A stretch of DNA of 64,000 bases from the NCBI GenBank assembly GCA_027946365.1, contig JAPEUQ010000015.1, positions 1,116,001 through 1,180,000 on the forward strand, in the 5' to 3' direction. Positions 60,857 to 64,000 of this stretch are shown here, in pieces; position 1 is the first letter of the stretch; each line of letters begins with the position of its first letter. Below the pieces are notes generated by a model. That model did not search any database, had not been told where the DNA came from, and saw only the letters and a program-made list of their open reading frames with translations. This DNA comes from Kalmusia sp. IMI 367209 (taxonomy: Eukaryota > Ascomycota > Dothideomycetes > Pleosporales > Didymosphaeriaceae). Position numbers and translations under genes: made by a program.

Positions 60857-61620
60857 TGAGACACCCCTTGCTTGTCTGCTGTCACAGTGTCTCGCGAGGG
60901 TTGACGCGTGCGGTATCGTGCGATTACATCAACAGCTACGACAAGACATGGTCAGTAAAGATAAACATGGCAAAGGAGCGGAGAAACAGCAGCTGCGGGC
61001 CGTGTAGCTGCCTTCAAGCTGGCCAGGCCTTGGTAGCCAGGCGCGAAACGAGCGACGAGCGACCGAGGACGTTATTGAGGTCTGATCCCTGCGCCGATCA
61101 CGAGGCGAGGCCTGGCCGGTGCAAACATCAACTACACCGTGCACTCCGTGAATGCAGTGAACACAGACATTCCTCGACTACACACGCGAAACACCTGATC
61201 AAAGAGGCAATGTTTCTGTCGCGGTATCACCTACCAGCCAGGCCCGACGATTCATTTACCCACGCAAAACCACAAACCATACTACTTGAATACGTAGAAT
61301 AGTAGCCAGCCGTGCGCATCTAGTCCCTTAATGTATCCTTCTGGTTATCCTCTTTCCAGCCAGGGTAACTCGAACATCACATGTCCCCAAGAAGCCATGA
61401 AGGCACAGGTAGCAGAGAAGGAAATCCAATTACTTATTACGTATAGTAAGGGTCCCCTCAAGCGTTGCTAATCCGAATGCCAATCACTCCCCCCATCCGT
61501 TCTCACCGTCCCGTCATCCGTCCTCGCGCTCTCATCACCTGACATCACACGCGCGAACCTTCTCGCCCGCCTACAAAAAGCGTCAAAAAGCAATTTCATC
61601 ATCATTCGCTCAACGCACAC
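60857..61620. other. Intergenic between yvc1 and the Spo71-like gene
   Basis: Promoter of the Spo71-like gene on the left and 3' flank of yvc1 on the right, both on the minus strand. A plus-strand open frame at 60832-61302 has no motif, and its first bases overlap the first exon of the Spo71-like gene. I regard it as chance. Confidence 0.5.
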
Positions 61621-63624
61621 TTACTCCTCCCTCGCCACACTATCGCTACTCTCGCCCAGCTTATCCTCTAGCTTACTCTCTTTCAACGTATCGCTGCCCC
61701 AGGTTCCCTTATCTTTGAGTTCCAGCAGGAGGTCTTTCAGCGAGGACACTTCCTGCTGCAGTTTTCTGATTTCGAGCACCGCCGTGTCGAATTCAACGTT
61801 GGGCTTGGTCTGCTGTACTTTCTTATCCCAACCATCGGCTTCAAAGTCGCACTCGTGGAGGACCTCCTCCCACTCCTGCACGACATCGTCGTCTTCCTCA
61901 CCCCTTCTCCTATTCTGCTTGACTGTGTGCGCTTGTTTCGTCTCCAAGAACGCCGTCACGATCAACAATGGAGAGTATAGAATACCCATGACGATGTCGT
62001 TCAGGCGGTTGTATTGATCCTGGGGCAGCCACCATTCAAATGGTACTATGAGGAAGAGCATCTCAATGAGGTTGAAGGGCGCGATGAAGACGTTCTCATC
62101 GGGCGCGCGCACGAACTGCATCGTCTTCTGCGAGAAGAGCGCCATGTATTCGTCGATGGCGTTTTCGGTGATGTCTTCGTAGGCCGAGTTGTACAGGGCG
62201 ATGAGTATGTTGAGCAGGATGACCATTACGACGAAAGTGAAGATGTAGTAAAGGATGATGCCGAAGGGAGGCTGCTGCTATTAGCTTATGCGACCACAGG
62301 TCTTGACAGAAACATAGACTTACAGCAAATCTGTCGAACCCGTCGAATTCCGGGCTCTGCATAATGGCGTTCAGCATAGCCTGAATGACGAAGCCCGAGT
62401 CTGTGATCGAGTTGTCTGTCATATCCAAGCCTATAAAAGCTTGCAAAAAGCCGATCAGGACGACGAGTAGTAGCGCAAAGAAGATGAGCGATTCACGCAT
62501 CATAACTTTGAGCACTACTAGCATGGCGCCGAAGAAGCGGAACGTGTCGAGATACAGAAGGAGGCGCATCCAGAACATGGGCGCTCCAAACGCAAGGAAG
62601 TCGTAGCTAAGCTCGTTGAATCGGCCTCTTCGCTCGGATCCACGGTCGTGTCCGTATGCTATCATGCGCAAGATGAAGGAGGTCGCTAGTAGTGCGTACA
62701 GTGTAGTGTTGAAGACGTTCCAGAAACCAATGTAGTAGCGACCTACTTTCCACAGCTTGGCCGTCTCGTCACAGATGAAGCCGAGAGTGAAAATATACAA
62801 CAATGCTTCCACAACATCAAGATCACCAGACGGATTGATGGTGTTGATGGCACCTGTGTAGAGGCCCAGGTAGATGACAGAAAAGGCTATCTGAACAACG
62901 TTCTGGTACCGTGGCACCCTCATGCGGTCCGGGTCCAAGTGCGACCAGTAAGACGTATTTGTCTTGCTCTCGTAGTGAACAAAGCGACTCGGGTCTTCGT
63001 CGTCCTGCACCAGCCATCCCTTCCATAGATACTGAATGCATTTCTGATAGCCGGAGGACCCAATGACAGTCAAGGCGTGCAGATCAACAGCACGCTCGAT
63101 GACATTCGCAGGCACGCTCGGCTCACCGTCGAGTAAGATGGAGTACCGCTTGAGCAGTATGTCCTCGATGAGGTAGTTTTGATCCTCCTCGGCTTCGATG
63201 ATGCGCTTGGCCAGTATTTCGGCGGCCACGGCGCGCACCTCGTGCAAGTCGGCATCCCACAGCTCGGACAGGGCCTGCCTCTTGAACCATTTCTTGACCA
63301 CCAATAGACAGTACACTACACACGCCTTGTAATGCTCCCCACCGGCTTTCTTTGCGGTCGCGATGACGGCATCTGTAATTATGTGACTATGCGGCTTGGT
63401 GACCAGCTCCGACTCCAATTCGCAAGGTATGACTTGCTCGATCTGGTGCTTGAGGCGTAGCGCGACCTTGGTGACCTCTTTGGCGGGTATCGGCGGCGGT
63501 GGGATGCTGTCGCGACGGGTGGGGAGCACTGTAGATCGTCAGCAACCGCGGTGCCTCGCTCGTTCCTTCGGGGACTGACGCGACCGGATCTCGTCTTGGG
63601 CGCGGTGTCGTCTATCGTGGCCAT
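61621..63624 (-). CDS. yvc1: Vacuolar TRP-type Ca2+ channel Yvc1
   Basis: Six-TM cation channel of the vacuolar membrane that releases Ca2+ on osmotic or oxidative stress. Exons 63624-63585 (MATIDDTAPKTRS), 63528-62324 and 62271-61621; 631 residues, compared with 675 in budding yeast. The cytosolic N-terminus has the conserved KWFKRQALSELWDADLHEVR and AEILAKRIIEAEEDQNYLIE blocks. Membrane segments are visible in order from VVQIAFSVIYLGLYTGAI through VEALLYIFTLGFI, FWNVFNTTLYALLATSFILR and LIFFALLLVVLIGFLQAF. The pore region is FIGLDMTDN to MQSPEFDGFDRFA. The last TM, IILYYIFTFVVMVILLNIL, leads into ALYNSAYEDITENAIDEYMA, highly typical of Yvc1. The C-terminal tail is acidic with a coiled coil (TAVLEIRKLQQEVSSLKDL). 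The tiny first exon is supported by phase and by the GTCGCG/CTACAG borders, though the donor is not canonical beyond GT. Confidence 0.92.
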
Positions 63625-64000
63625 CCGAATTGAATAACTTGCCCCATCGTACCATGGCGGCGGGGAGTTTGCAGGAGCTCTGTAGCTTCCGTGGGGTGCA
63701 GTGGGGTGAGGAACGCGACCTTGGAGGGTGTGTGTACCGTACGGTGACAATCTATGAAGCGAGATGTCTACTACGAGGCGGCATGGACGGATTGGCGCGG
63801 CACAGAGATTCGTAGTCGAGGTTGGCCCTGTTGTCGCAAAAGTTGGCTGCGCTAAACCTGCCTGCGGAGCTCCCCTACCAGCTTCCGTCGTCATCGCGAT
63901 TTGACCCCACGCGCCCAAGCGCCGTGCACCGTGCAGCCTCGCGATTTTAGCAGTGTCCCATCCATGTCCTCAGCCAAGTCTCACTGTCGGGCTCACCGTT
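63625..64000. other. Upstream flank of yvc1
   Basis: Presumptive promoter and leader of yvc1. A minus-strand open frame to 63918 overlaps the first intron and exon in another phase and has no motif, so it is not called as a gene. Confidence 0.5.

Overview
The window reads as nuclear DNA of a filamentous ascomycete (Pezizomycotina; a Dothideomycete such as a Pleosporales member is my inference). The genes carry short GT-AG introns, mostly 46-60 nt. Several families are typical of conidiating moulds rather than yeasts: an FlbD-type MYB regulator, a GT41 O-GlcNAc-transferase-like protein and Mtc6. I saw no tRNA, rRNA, CRISPR array or intact transposon.

Layout: (1) 0.3-3.0 kb, phospholipase D (minus). 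(2) 3.9-12 kb, a decayed accessory tract. It holds a fructosamine-kinase-like pseudogene, a drug:H+ antiporter (MFS) pseudogene, one intact F-box-like gene and a short-chain dehydrogenase pseudogene. (3) 12.6-18.1 kb, MCM3 (plus) convergent with MTC6 (minus). (4) 18.2-35.7 kb, a very gene-poor stretch whose only secure gene is the MYB regulator flbD (minus, 21.7-22.9 kb). Its flanks are GC-rich with microsatellites, and they give way at about 32.9 kb to an AT-rich block ending near 35.6 kb. (5) 35.7-42.8 kb, an NAD(P)-binding Rossmann protein and the GT41 protein (both minus). (6) 45.9-53.2 kb, SEC62 (plus), a conserved coiled-coil protein (minus) and a PH-domain protein (plus). (7) 54.5-63.6 kb, the MutY-type adenine glycosylase (plus), a Spo71/Mug56-like PH protein (minus) and the vacuolar TRP channel Yvc1 (minus).

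Most intact genes are housekeeping: replication (MCM3), base-excision repair (MutY homologue), ER translocation (SEC62), lipid signalling (PLD), vacuolar Ca2+ release (YVC1). FlbD and the Spo71-like protein relate to sporulation. No operon-like logic links them; the three pseudogenes may be remnants of one accessory cluster.

Two points matter when using this annotation. First, three otherwise well-conserved genes (MCM3, GT41, the PH protein) contain five single-base frame disruptions. Four sit in G/C runs and one most likely does, so base-calling error is more likely than real mutation. Second, in the fructosamine-kinase pseudogene both nonsense codons fit C-to-T changes at CpA, as expected of RIP (repeat-induced point mutation)-like decay. 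Exon borders were placed by hand from splice consensus, reading-phase agreement and recalled family motifs; no database search was run.
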